64,000 nucleotides of DNA, taken from positions 30,332,688 to 30,396,687 of the forward strand of contig JASFAX010000020.1 of NCBI GenBank assembly GCA_030737875.1, in the 5' to 3' direction. Below the pieces are notes generated by a model. That model did not search any database and had not been told where the DNA came from. It saw only the letters and a program-made list of their open reading frames with translations. Below, piece after piece: positions 34,926 through 46,602 of the stretch. How positions within the stretch are numbered: the stretch's first letter is position 1; each line of letters starts with the position of its first letter. The stretch is from Allium sativum. Lineage: Eukaryota > Streptophyta > Magnoliopsida > Asparagales > Amaryllidaceae. The position numbers and the translations under genes are program-made.

Positions 34926-37900
34926 TGTAACACCCTACATCCGTTAAGGTCACTCACAAAGGGAATGCCTTAACTTCGGTAGAGAGTTATAGGTAAAAGA
35001 TACAGATAAATTACAAGACAGACAAAATTTAAAACAGCGGAAAATAGAACTTTACTTTATTGATAAAATAGTTTGTACAACAATTATTTTCCAATGCCAG
35101 GATATCTGTCTTACAAAATAAAGAAGCATAAAATACATTTATATTCCCCAATGTAGTGTGAGCCAGCCATAGCAATGGAAAAGAGAAACCAAGCAAAACT
35201 TCGACTAACCTTCAGCTTAGAAGAAAACCAGGCTAAGTAGTAATATTCCCTCCCTGTGACCCTGGGGGGGGGGGAAGGGGAGGGGGGATGGAAGACAAGA
35301 AAGCGAAAGAAAACAGAGTCAAACATAAAGTCTGGTAGGTTCAGTAACTTTCACCATGTGAACAAGTAAAAGCAACATGACATGAATTAACTGTATACAA
35401 GACTACACCATGATGACGGGAATCATAAGGTTAACACAAGATATGATAAGGTAAGATAAACTGGATGCACTTCTATATGTTCACTGCTTCACCACTACCT
35501 TGTTATTCTAATTTTTATATCCCTGCGCCACCTGACTAGTAATCCATTTAAACCGACAAGAACAGATACGTGATCCCAATTCCCACAATTTTTGTTTATC
35601 TCAATTTAACATTTGTCATTTATTACCTAGGTCTAACCTAGGCTTTTTCTATCGAGTGCTTCCTAGATTTAACTAGGATTTACGCGACTTATCTAATGCT
35701 TCTCGGATTTTAGGGTTTACACGACCTAGTTCCAACTAGGGATTATGCTACCTATCGAACGACTCCCCTACTCTAGGACACAATACCTAGGGCGGTATAT
35801 TTTCCTAGACTTTCCCCACATATGTGTCGTGGGTCGTTATTGCTGTCTAGATGCACATGTCCTCTATATGTGCGACCCGAGTCTCGTGGCCGGGAAAATC
35901 AAGAAACACGGAACTCGGTCGGGAGCTTTCAGATATTGTCCGATGCAGATGCTAAGGTTGTTTTTCCAGTGGTTATGGTCTCACCTGACCCCTCCCTCAA
36001 CTAATGAAAGGCACACCTTGAAAAATGAGAACTATACGCAGGCCCTCTATGCCCCACTAGCCTATGGCCATCCGCACCCATAACTAGATAGCAAGTATAT
36101 GGTCTATTGGAGTTCTCCGCCTTTCCGCTTCACGTATCTCGATTGACTCAAGATGGTAGGTAGACGACGAGTCGCTATCACAGGGTTACTGGTCTCGCCG
36201 AATCACGCTGGTCCATCCTAGTCTTTAGGTTGCCCTATATTGCAACCAAGGCATACCCTTGGTTCTTCTAACTCAGATCTTAACCTCTATGAGCCTAGGC
36301 AGATCATCTGCAGCCTCACAGAGGGATACCAAGAGTACCCTCACGTCCCCTCGAAGCCGCGTGCTTGGTCCCCCAATTCATTGGAGCCTTCTTTAAGGTC
36401 AGATGGACGCTCGATCATTCTCGTGTCGTACTAAGGTTTACTACTTAGTTCCCTTAACTAAGGTTTACTACTTAGTCCACGAACCGTCGTTTTCTTAACT
36501 AAGGTTTACAAATTAGTCCTTTTAACTAAGGTTTACTACTTAGTTCTCTTTCTCGCCAAGTTGGATTGGCTAAGTGCCATTAGTCAATTCAAGTTATCTT
36601 AACCCATTCATTTGTCATGATAAACTGATTAAGTGTTATCAGTAGTTCATGTTGACTTAACCCCACCACAAATCAAGTTATATTGGTTAAGTATTTCTTA
36701 TTACTTAACCCCATCCCTTCACCTTGTATTGGCTAAGTGTTCCCTTTTACTTAACCCTGCCCTTTCTGTAAAGCTAACATGCTAAAGCGGTTAAGTGTTC
36801 TCTTAGTTAACTTAACCCTAACATCTGTTTAATTCACATGTTCTAATGGTTAAGTATTGTCCCTCCCTGTTTTAACTTAAACTTGTTCATTCGGCACACC
36901 ACGATGGCTAAGTGTTCTAAGTTTACTTAACTCCACTTTTTAGTCTAGTAAACATGTTAAATTTGCTAAGTGTACTTTACTTAACCTCAACCCCTTGTCT
37001 AGCTTAATTGTTTCTTAGCTTTAAATTATTCATTTAAAGCGCTAACCACTCACATTAGACAAATATTGTTGCGGTCACTGGATGTGCCGGTCGGTTCCAG
37101 GTAGTTTACACCGCAACTCAGTCTAACCTTGGGTACTTTTTGGGCTCAATGCTCTAACCGCCCACATTAGATAGGCATTGTTACGGTTTCTAGATTTGCC
37201 GGGCGGTTCCGAGCAGTCGTATACCGTAACTCAATCTAACCTCGGGTTAGGCATATTCGTATTTTCTGCAGTGTACATATTTCTCATTTAGGGCAAAGTC
37301 TTCTTGTAAATTATTACTAATTTACTTATGCCATAATTACTCTTTTATTGTACATTGTCAACATTTATTATTATTGTCCACTTTCGCTCTAAACCATGTT
37401 TATAAGATTATACCAAATTAAGTGTCACTAACCATGGTTATGCCAAACATGACAATTACATGTAATTTCAAGTTATTAATCAGAATAGGCGATAACCTAC
37501 CTTCCCAAACCTGTCATAATAGTTATGACCAAAATCACTATGCCACATATTTTGCGTTCCAAATAAGTTGTTAAGCCTAATCTAGACTTAATGTTCTTAT
37601 TTACATTTTTGGCCCAACTTAGATTAAATATCCAATTTTTCAATTCATGTTAGAACTAGATTTAATATTCTAGTTTACAATTTATGCCAAAACTAGACTC
37701 TCATGCCAACTACATGGTTTGCCGCCAATTAAGAATTTACCATTATACGCCCAAGTCTAATATGCATGTAATATTCACTATTATAGCCAATTCAGATTTA
37801 TATCAACATATTTATTATGCCAAATTATATATATTAAGCTACGCCCAAATTCCCCTGCTGTAGTCATAAGTATAACATGATTTCAAAAGTTTCTAAGTAC

Positions 37901-38348
37901 TTATGAAATGAAACTAGCAAAAGGATCAGGGGATAGGCACGAGAATTTGACATAAAAGGATAGGCATGCGAAAGCGAACCAATTACAAAGATAATTGTTC
38001 CAATAAGTTTGATGTACATAGCAGTGAATAGGAATAAACTAGAAAAGCTACATCAGAAATATAAGATCAACATAATTTAAGGAATAGGCATAGGTGATTT
38101 GGTCCAACATAATGCTAGTTCGGTGTACAACATGATTTGCAATTATAGTGTTATGGGCATAGGCAACAAACCATACCAGTCATAGGCATTTAATCACAAT
38201 TGTCCAAGGCAATTAACCACAATAGTCATAGTCATGGTTTCATAGTTATGAATCATGGGCGATTAAACACAATAGTCATGGATAATTTATAAAAAAATAG
38301 TCCTTGGCAATTTCCTTAAATAGTCATAGGCAATTAACTGTAATAACT
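34926..38348 (-). repeat. Element C 5' LTR, first part
   Basis: Starts TGTAACACCCTACATCCG and is colinear with 28613-32025 with many substitutions and small indels. It contains second copies of the CAAAC/GTCTG hairpin (35320-35334, one arm mutated), a long C/G homopolymer region (35262-35288), the hairpin array (36550-36990) and the paired hairpins (37050-37260). Interrupted at 38349 by element B. Confidence 0.9.
38344..38348. repeat. Target-site duplication of B, left copy
   Basis: TAACT. The second copy is at 49621-49625, and the uninterrupted equivalent in the other LTR of C reads TAATAATTTCGAAG (near 32022). Confidence 0.9.
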
Positions 38349-38600
38349 TGTAACAACCCGTATTTTCAATAACCTGTTATAACATAAATCAAGGCAGAAT
38401 TTAATTCAAAAATCTAAATCAAGGGAAACGGGCTATGCCATTGCGTTCGTCTCGGAAAAATATGCGAAATAGACTCCGAGTTTTCGAAAATCGGAGTCCG
38501 TATGACCCAGTTAAGGCCCATTGAAGTTTTCAGAAATTTCTATGCTAAAAACAGATTTAAATTTCAAATTAAAAACAAGGATTAGGGCTAATTGGTGTCA

Positions 38601-38618
38601 GGCGGGAAAATTCCCGCC
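38601..38618. promoter_or_regulatory. E2F-like palindrome in B U3
   Basis: GGCGGGAA-AA-TTCCCGCC, two inverted GGCGGGAA half sites matching the plant E2F consensus TTTSSCGC on one strand. It lies about 215 bp upstream of the TATA box and is repeated in the 3' LTR at 46855-46872 and in element C (50443-50462). Confidence 0.5.
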
Positions 38619-38831
38619 AGGGCCCCCATGTCGACAGGCATGTCGACAGGGGTCCTAGGGTGTCGACTGCCCTGTCGACAGCCCTGTCGACACGGGGTGG
38701 CCAGGCAGTTTTGCCTGGCGCACCATTTTGATTTGGGCTTGGTCTTGTGGCCTGGTTCTAGAGAATTCCTAAATCTGACGGGCCTAAACTAACCTAGGGT
38801 TAATCCTAGGGCTAAAAACACTCTAATCTTC

Positions 38832-38840
38832 TATAAATAA
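38832..38840 (+). promoter_or_regulatory. TATA box of element B 5' LTR
   Basis: TATAAATAA in the same context as in A (CTAATCTTC before, AAGCCT after). Confidence 0.6.
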
Positions 38841-39221
38841 GCCTCTAATCCTACCCTAAAGCCTCATTATTCAATCTAGCAACCAAACTATGTCAAATTG
38901 AAATCTCAAATGGCCTCCACCTAAGAACCCTAGCCTCCACCCTCTTCAAAAATCATTTCTATTAAGATTTTGATGTTCATACAAGCTTTCCTAAGTTGTA
39001 TGAATGATCATTAGCTTGCATACATCATCAAGTTGCAAGCTTTATTTGCTAAGCTAGAGTTTTTAGGATTTTTGTTAATTGGAGCTTGTTTTGGGGTTTT
39101 ATTTGCTTGCATAAAAGGGCTTCTCAATCTTTATTAGTAGATTTGTGTCTTCATAATATTTGTAAGCCCTCTTACCTTCATTTTAGAAACTCTAAAGTTA
39201 ATATGTGATGAAAGTTGGGAT

Positions 39222-39725
39222 TTATGCATGTTTAATGAGTTATGCATGCTTATGCGAGTTCACTATGCTATGTTATGCATGTTTAATGAGTTATGCATGC
39301 TTATGCGAGTTCACTATGCTATGTTTAATGAGTTATGCATGCTTATGCGAGTTCACTATGCTATGTTATGCATGTTTAATGAGTTATGCATGCTTATGCG
39401 AGTTCACTATGCTATGTTTAATGAGTTATGCATGCTTATGCGAGTTCACTATGCTATGTTATGCATGTTTACTGAGTTATGCATGCTTATGTGGGTTCAC
39501 TATGCCATGTTACACATGTTTGATAAGTTATGCATGTTCACTATGCCATGATTTGCAAGTTTAACAAGTTATGCATGCTTATGCAAGTTCACTATGCCAT
39601 GATTTGCAAGTTTAACAAGTTATGCATGTTTATGCAAGTTCACTATGCCATGATTTGCAAGTTTAACAAGTTATGCAAGTTCACTATGCTAAGTTATGCA
39701 AGTCCAACATGTTATGCATGCTTGT
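39222..39725 (+). repeat. 51/42-bp alternating tandem array in B 5' LTR
   Basis: Units built on TTTAATGAGTTATGCATGC and TTATGCGAGTTCACTATGC, alternating 51 and 42 bp (93-bp higher-order unit), grading into ATTTGCAAGTTTAACAAG units. The 93-bp period keeps two frames open, giving repetitive peptides that I do not regard as genes. Confidence 0.9.
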
Positions 39726-39988
39726 TATGATATGTAAGATTCATCATGTATGTTGTGCCAAGTTCCCTCTTTCTATCCTTTATGCGTTATGACGAATATG
39801 TAAGCGATAGAATGACGTTGTGGGGTTTTTGGGTGAAACTTAAAATACATGAAAATATAAGATTGGGAATTTACCTATTAAGTTAGGTCTACCCCTTGGG
39901 AATTTACCTATTAAGTTCGGTCTACCCAAGTTAAACTTGTAAATTATGTTTGAAAATGAAGTGGACATGACACTTAGAAAATATGTGT

Positions 39989-40199
39989 GGCCAACTCGAG
40001 GTTGGGTTGAGTTTGTAGCGTAAACCTCCCCGGAACCGACCGACTTATCTAGTTGCTACAAACAATAGGACCCAATGTGAGAAGTTGGTCATGTGTACCT
40101 CGGACCCGAGGTTAGACCAAGTTGTGGTGTAAAGCTACCCGGACCCGCCCGGCTTAACTAGTAACTGCAACAAAGTCTAATGTGAGAGGTTAAGGTACA
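39989..40199 (+). other. Paired covarying stem-loops in B leader
   Basis: Block 1: outer GGCCAACT/AGTTGGTC (from 39989), middle TTGGGTT/GACCCAA, upper TTTGTAGC/GCTACAAA (40012, 40055), core CCCGGAACCGACCG. Block 2: outer TGTACCT/AGGTACA (40094, 40193), middle TTAGAC/GTCTAA (40112, 40175), upper GTTGTGGT/ACTGCAAC, core CCCGGACCCGCCCGG. The 3' LTR copies (48243-48453) differ in two stem positions; both leave G-T (G-U) or Watson-Crick pairs. Confidence 0.7.
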
Positions 40200-40947
40200 A
40201 TTAAATTAATGCCTCATGATTAGGGTTAAGTCATGGCCCACTAATACTTAACCAATTTTGGGGATACGAGGGATTAAATGGGGTTAAGTGGTGAACTGTT
40301 GGTTACACTTAGCTAATTTAATCCAGGATTAGTGAGGGGTTAAACCGCACTTAACCCTCTTAGAAAACCCTAGCAACGTGGTCTGCTCCAGCAGTAATCC
40401 CAGTTTGGTATCATTCACAACCCTAGAGGCTAGGCTAGGGCGGGGCACGATTACTGGACTGATGTAAGCGACCAAAGCGACGGCTGAGTGGTACAGCGGT
40501 GCGGGTCCAGGCGGGCTACGGACGTGCACGTAGTTCGGTGTTGGACAAACTCGAGGCACGGGTACCAGTAGGTTTAGACTGTGCATTATTGCTTAGGTGT
40601 CTGGGGTTGACACCCGAGGGCTTGATACACCCAAAGGTGGACCCAGCACAGTCTGACTACAACCATATGTGGGCCGTATGGACACCAACACTTGACGTGT
40701 TAGGTTTATAGGGAGCCGATCGAGTAGACCGTTGGGCTGGACCTTGCATCAAGGTCACCTCCTGCTATTGGGCCAAAGTTTTGGGCTGAGGGATCATTAC
40801 CTGTTATGTTAGTTTGCTAGTACACTGTGGTGCAAAGCTTAATCTTCTTTATGTGATGACACCTTTATCTATTGCCAGTATATTCATCTCAGTTTCCATC
40901 ATGATGTTAGCTTTATTAGTTTATAGACTGATCGTAGTAGGGCTTAC

Positions 40948-41005
40948 CAGTCTTTTTGACTGACCTGTTTTCTTTCGCTTCTTTTCTTCCGTTTCCCCCC
41001 CCCAG
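40948..41005 (+). promoter_or_regulatory. CAGTC hairpin and pyrimidine tract in B leader
   Basis: CAGTC-TTTTT-GACTG (40948-40962), then a long T/C tract ending CCCCCCCCCAG before GTTCTCAGGG. The position matches the hairpin of A, and the third base pair is swapped (A-T in A, T-A here). Confidence 0.45.
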
Positions 41006-41380
41006 GTTCTCAGGGAGGGAACAGTGGTGCTTAGCTTGGATCGCTTGCTTGTTCGCTGGATAGCTCATGTATGTCTGGATATTGAGCTCGCTATGGCTTA
41101 TCACTTTTATCTTTGGGGATAGCACTATGTATTTCAGTATTTCTGTTTATGTTGTACTAGACATATTTATTTTGGTAGATGACTTTATGATGTACTAGAC
41201 TTGTTTTGAGATGGTTTGAGATATTCCGCTGTTTTATTCTCATTTACTCTGTTTTACATATATGTTTATGTTCCTGTTCTGCCTTGATATATCATTATGC
41301 ATGCTTACCCAGTTCTAACGCCCCCCAGAAGCTAGTGCCCCCGAAAGAGTGACCCTAGCGGAGGTGGGGTGTTACAAATT

Positions 41381-41392
41381 TGGTATCAGAGC
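41381..41392 (+). promoter_or_regulatory. Primer binding site of element B (initiator-Met tRNA)
   Basis: TGGTATCAGAGC, four bases after the LTR end. Confidence 0.9.
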
Positions 41393-41576
41393 ATATGGTT
41401 TACAAGAAAGAACAAAAAGTTTTTTTTAAAAAGACTTTTGAAAAACTATTTTCAAAACAAGTATAAAGTATTTTCCAAAGAAAAGTCTAGTATTTTAAAA
41501 AGGGCTATTCCCCAAAAAGCCATTAGCGTTATCCTTCGTTCCCTTGACCTAATCTTATCTTATCCTTCGTTTCAGT

Positions 41577-43643
41577 ATGGCTGAGGATCTTGCCATCCCG
41601 GATGGAGTAAATGTGCCACTCTGGTATAGGAGGCTTCTAGAAGCTAGGGCGGCAGCCGGCCCCGCAAACCCTACTCCCACTCCTCCTCCTGTAGTTGAGA
41701 ATCCTCCCCCTAATGTTAATATTCCTCCTCCCGTTGCTAATGTCCCTCCTCCGGTGGTTCCTCCAGCAGTTAATGTTCCTCCCCCTCCTGTTGCTAAGGC
41801 TCCTCTTCCTCCTCCTCCCCCTCAGCATCCTCAGGTTGAGTTCACAAAGGTTTGTAAAGACTTCAAGGCGATGGGAGGCAAGAATTTCCTAGGCACGGAA
41901 TCTTTTGTTGAAGCTAGGAATTGGCTGAAAGACACTGAGGACCTGTTTGCTATCTTTGGGATTGATGACGAGAGGAAGATCTTTTTGACAGTGTGGCTTT
42001 TGAAGGATGAAGCGGCCTATTGGTGGGAGGTCACCAATGGGACGAGGCCCGTTGAGACTTGGGCCGATTTGAGGGCTAGATTTGTGACCAAGTTTCTATC
42101 TTCTGCTGAGGCGAATTTACAGATGGAGAAGTTCATTGCATTAAAGCAAGGTGATATGTCTGTTAAGGAGTATGTGAACAAGTTTAATCAGCTGGCCCGT
42201 TTTGGTTTGGATATGGTAAACACTCCTGAGAAGAAGGCTCTTCGATTTGCTAGAGGGTTGAATGAGCCGCTACAGGGCTTGGCGATGTCACATATTCCGC
42301 ATGGAGCTACTTTTGAGAGTTTGGTCAATATGGCTCTGCTTCAGGGAGATGGAAAGAAGGAGGTCAAGACGAGTGATACTCAAGCAAAGAAGACTGATTC
42401 TCAAGGCAAAGGCAATCAAGGTGGTCAAAGCAGCCAGTGGAATCAGGGCAAGAACAAGAAGGGGAACAACAACAACAAAGGCAAGGGAAAGTGCAATTAC
42501 TGTGGTGTGCCTGGACACTTTGCTAAGGATTGTAGGAAGAAGAAAAGGAAGCTTAGTGGTGGATGTTTTTCCTGTGGTGAGACTGGACACTTCAGCAAAG
42601 AATGCCCAAAGAAGAAAGGACAGGCTGGACCTTCAAGAGGGCAAGTTCATGCTCTCAACACCGCTCCAGTTCCCGACCGAGGTAGTGTTTCTGTTGAGAA
42701 CCTTGTTTATGTTTCTGATCTTCCAGTTCGTACTTTGTTTGATTCTGGTGCATCACATAGCTTTATTTCATCTGATCTTGTTGATAGCTTGCACCTTAGT
42801 ACTAGCTTAGTGGACGATCCCGTTTGTGTTTCGAATCCCATTGGGGGTTCTGCTCATCTATCTATGGTATGTGAGGATCTGAGGATCTCTATACTCAGCG
42901 TAGAGTTCTTGTGTAGTGCATATGTTCTTGGATTCAGGGGATACGGATTGATATTGGGCATGGATTGGCTGTCCCGATATGGAGCCATTCTTGATTGTGA
43001 GCATAGGGTTGTGAGGCTTGTGACTCGCCTTGGCAACACCTTAGAGATTTCATGCAATCCGAAGAATCCCGTCATGTTGTGCTATCTTGAATCTCTCGAC
43101 TCGTCAGAGGAAGCCCTTCAGTCTGTAAGGGTGGTCCGAGATTATCCATATGTTTTTGAAGAAGTTAAGGGGTTGCCCCCTGAACGAGAGATTGATTTTC
43201 GCATCTATCTGGTGGATAATGCTAAGCCTGTTTCTTTGCCCGTTCGGCATATGGCTCCGCGTGAGAGACGGGAGCTGAGCAAACAAGTGAAAGAATTGCT
43301 TGAGAAGAACTTCATCAGAAGAAGTATATCCGAATGGGGAGCGCCTGTGGTGTTTGCTACTAAGGCAGATGGTTCTCTTCGACTCTGTGTGGATTATAGA
43401 GAATTGAATAAGCTGACCAAGAAGAACAGACACCCGTTACCAAGGATCGATGATCTCTTTGACCAGCTTGTTGGTGCTTCTGTTTTCTCTCAGCTTGATC
43501 TTGCTACCGGATTTCATCAGCTCAGAGTGGCTGAAGACAGTATAGACAAGACTGCATTCAGAACTCCAGACGGATTCTTTGAATGGCTTGTTATGCCGTT
43601 CGGTTTGACGAATGCACCCGCGTATTTCGTAGACGATGAGTAG
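41577..43643 (+). pseudogene. gag-pol: Element B Gag-protease-RT (first part, truncated by frameshift)
   Basis: Starts [10 protein letters not shown] at ATG 41577. Gag has a Pro/Val-rich insert at about residues 23-84, then the capsid region with WWEVTNG. CCHC knuckles start at residues 306 and 330 ([28 protein letters not shown]), the protease DSG is at 389-391, and the RT N-terminal half includes [10 protein letters not shown]. The frame ends YFVDDE-stop because two bases are missing at about 43631-43634; element A reads [10 protein letters not shown] at this point. The break lies before the catalytic FVDD, so a product from this frame alone has no complete RT. Confidence 0.9.
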
Positions 43644-46056
43644 GGTGTTTCGGGAGTTCTTGAATAAGTTCGTCGTGGTCTTTGTGGATGATATTCTGGT
43701 CTTCTCCAAGGATGAAGAAGGGCACGCGAGGCATCTGGTAGAGGTGATGGATACGCTCAGAGCACACCAGTTAAAGGCCAAGTTCTCCAAGTGCCACTTT
43801 TGGAGAAGGGAAGTTAGATTCCTTGGGCATATCGTATCCAAGCAAGGCTTAGCGGTGGATCCCGCTAAGGTGGTTGCAGTTCAGGATTGGAAGACTCCAA
43901 GGAATGCAACCGAGGTGAGAAGTTTTCTGGGTCTTGCGGGTTTTTACCGGAAGTTCATCAAGGACTTCGCGAAGATATCCGCTCCTCTTACTAGGTTGAC
44001 GAAGAAGAACCTAGTTTTTGCTTGGGATATGGATTGTGAGCTTGCTTTTCAGAGACTCAAGAGAGCCCTTACCTCTGCACCCGTTCTAGCTTTACCCGAT
44101 GGTGGTAAGATATTTACCGTGTACGCTGATGCTTGTGGCACGGGATTGGGCGTCGTTCTGATGCAAGAGGGCAGAGTTATATGTTTTGGTGGGAGGCAAC
44201 TTAAGGTGCATGAGAAGAATTATCCCACCCATGATCTAGAGCTGGCAGCGATTGTATATGCACTCAAGGCTTGGCGTTATTACCTTCTGGGAGAGAGATT
44301 TGAGCTGTATACTGATCATAAGTCTTTGAAGTATCTCTTTTCGCAGAAGGATCTGAACTTGAGGCAGCAGAGATGGATGGAATTCTTGGCATCCTATGAT
44401 TTTGATATAGCCTATACCCCTGGCAAGGGGAATGTTGTAGCGGATGCGTTGAGTAGGAAAAGGTTGACACTAAGTCCTCTATTTGTTGAGATGCAGAATT
44501 TAGAGTTCTTGGCAACCTTTGATTTCTCTTTGGCAATGGAGTCGGTGACCGGTTCTTTAGCATCTCTTGAGCTCAGGCCTACCCTTCTAGATCAAGTTGG
44601 GGCTTCGCAGAAGGAAGACCCTCAGATAATTGAGATTATGGAGAAGCTGATTCGAGGGGAGACATCTAGTCACCTTGCTCGATATTCTATAGATGAAAAG
44701 GGTTGGCTGAGGAGAGACGGAAGGCTTTGTGTTCCGATGGTGGGAGACTTGGTGAGGAAAGTTCTTGAGGAAGCACATCGCTCCAAGTTGACTATACATC
44801 CAGGCGGTGATAAGATGTATAAAGATATGAAGCGCATTTTCTTCTGGCCTGGAATGAAGAAGGATGTGGCGGAGTTTGTCTCGAGATGTGTTATTTGTCA
44901 GAGAGTAAAAGCTGAGTCGAGGAAGCCCGGTGGGCTATTACATCCTCTAGAGGTCCCGCTATGGAAGTGGGAGAGTATTTCTATGGACTTTATTGATGGG
45001 CTTCCAAGGTCAAGGAGAGGGAATACAAGTATATGGGTCATTGTGGATAGGCTCACGAAGAGTGCTCATTTCATTCCGGTGAAGAGCAAAAGGACCGCAT
45101 CTGGACTAGCATCAGTATATCTTCGTGAGATAGTACGACTACATGGAGTTCCTTCCAGCATAGTCAGTGACCGAGACCCCATCTTTACTAGTCAGTTCTG
45201 GAACAGTTTGAAGGAAGCTATGGGCACAAGGTTGAACCTGAGTACGGCCTATCACCCACAAACAGATGGCCAAACAGAAAGGGTGAATAGGGTACTTGAG
45301 GACTTGTTGAGGCTTTGCATTCTGGATTTTGGTGGTGCTTGGGAAGACCATCTTCCTCTTGTTGAGTTTGCATATAATAACAGTTATCAGGCGAGCATAG
45401 GGATGGCACCATTTGAGGCTTTATATGGGAGGCCGTGCAGGTCACCCACATGTTGGGGGGAGACTACAGATAAGCTGATACTTGGGCCCGACATGATTAG
45501 AGATACATCCGAGAAGGTCGAGTTGATTAGAAGACGGATGAAAGCAGCCCAAGACCGACAGAAATCCTATGCTGATAAGCGGAGATCCGATTTGGAGTTT
45601 GATGTTGGGGACATGGTTTTCGTAAAGGTTTCTCCTTTGCGGAACGTGGTCCGATTTGGAGCTGTGGGGAAGTTAGCACCAAGATTTGTTGGACCCTTCC
45701 CTATCATAGAGAGGATTGGGAAGATGGCTTATAAAGTGCAATTGCCCGAGAAGTTGTCCGGAGTGCATAATGTCTTTCATGTCTCGCATCTCCGAAAGTG
45801 CCTACATGAGTCCGCTGAGGTGATTGAACCTAGCATTCTTGAAGATGTGGAGGTAGAGAAAGAAGCAACTTTGAGGAGAGCTCCGATTCGTATCTTGGGG
45901 ACGGAGACCAAGAAGCTGAGGAATCGAGAGGTTAGGCTGGTAAAGGTCCAATGGGGTGAAGCCGAAGAAGACGCAACTTGGGAAACCGAGAAGAAGATGC
46001 GTGGGCTTTATCCATTCCTTTTTGAGGGTACACTCTCAATCTCTTTTCTCTGTTAG
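43636..46056 (+). pseudogene. gag-pol: Element B Pol remainder: RT C-terminus, RNase H, integrase, chromodomain
   Basis: Continues the polyprotein in the shifted frame. The ATG at 43636 is an internal RT methionine, not a true start. FVDD is at residues 16-19 of this part, RNase H has [10 protein letters not shown], the integrase zinc region has [11 protein letters not shown] and CVICQ, and the catalytic set MDFIDG, SDRDP, QTERVNR keeps the D-D-35-E spacing. The chromodomain-type C-terminus includes [13 protein letters not shown] and ATWE. There is no further stop. Without frame correction or complementation the element should not make full Pol. Confidence 0.9.
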
Positions 46057-46602
46057 CATATCTTTCTCTTAGCTATCCTTGTTTATCTAGTTATCGTGCT
46101 AATCTTGTCATGAGAACCTTAGGTAGAAACCCTTTGGATGAAACATGTGTTTGAAACATGTTATGCTTGATGGTTGCAAGTGGTTGCAAGTGTTTGCAAG
46201 TGGTTACTCATGGATGCATGATACACATTAGGCACTAGATCGGCTCACACACTCCTCATATCGCATGTGCATGAGTGTTTATGCTTATTCTTGGATGAAA
46301 TTTGTATGCCATCACATGGATGTTGCATATGGATGTATGATTGAGCACGCATGTAGATATTATACATTATGTTAGGGATTTGCATACATATGGATACATT
46401 TCACTAACATATTTCGCATTGATCCTTGCATTAGATAAGTACATATACACACACTTTTGCATATGTTCATATAGGATTTAGAATCTTTTAAGGACAATGA
46501 TTGCTCGTGGATGATGCTTTGAGTAGATGGATGATTGGATGGTAGGATATGTTCTTCCTAACTTGAAGATTTCGGGGACGAAATCCTTTAAGGAGGGGAG
46601 AA
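46057..46602 (+). other. Element B 3' untranslated region, hairpin and PPT
   Basis: Non-coding, with TGGTTGCAAG repeats and CATTAGGCACTAGATCGGC shared with A. GATTTCG-GGGA-CGAAATC at 46568-46585, then AAGGAGGGGAGAA up to the LTR. Confidence 0.8.

Larger units (their letters stand above)
38349..41376 (+). repeat. Element B 5' LTR
   Basis: 3028 bp, TGTAACAACCCG to GTGGGGTGTTACA. Contains the E2F-like palindrome (38601), five GTCGAC sites (38629-38693), TATAAATAA (38832), a 51/42-bp tandem array (39222-39725), two ACCTA/TAGGT hairpins (39868-39930), paired hairpins (39989-40199), CAGTC hairpin and pyrimidine tract (40948-41005). Confidence 0.95.

Noticed and set aside
39205..39564. Overlapping 119- and 107-codon frames in the B LTRs
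   Set aside because: Created by a 93-bp higher-order repeat; two frames are open at once, which points to composition and not to coding.
43636..46056. Separate pol gene with its own start in B
   Set aside because: The ATG is an internal RT methionine in A; a 2-bp deletion explains the split.
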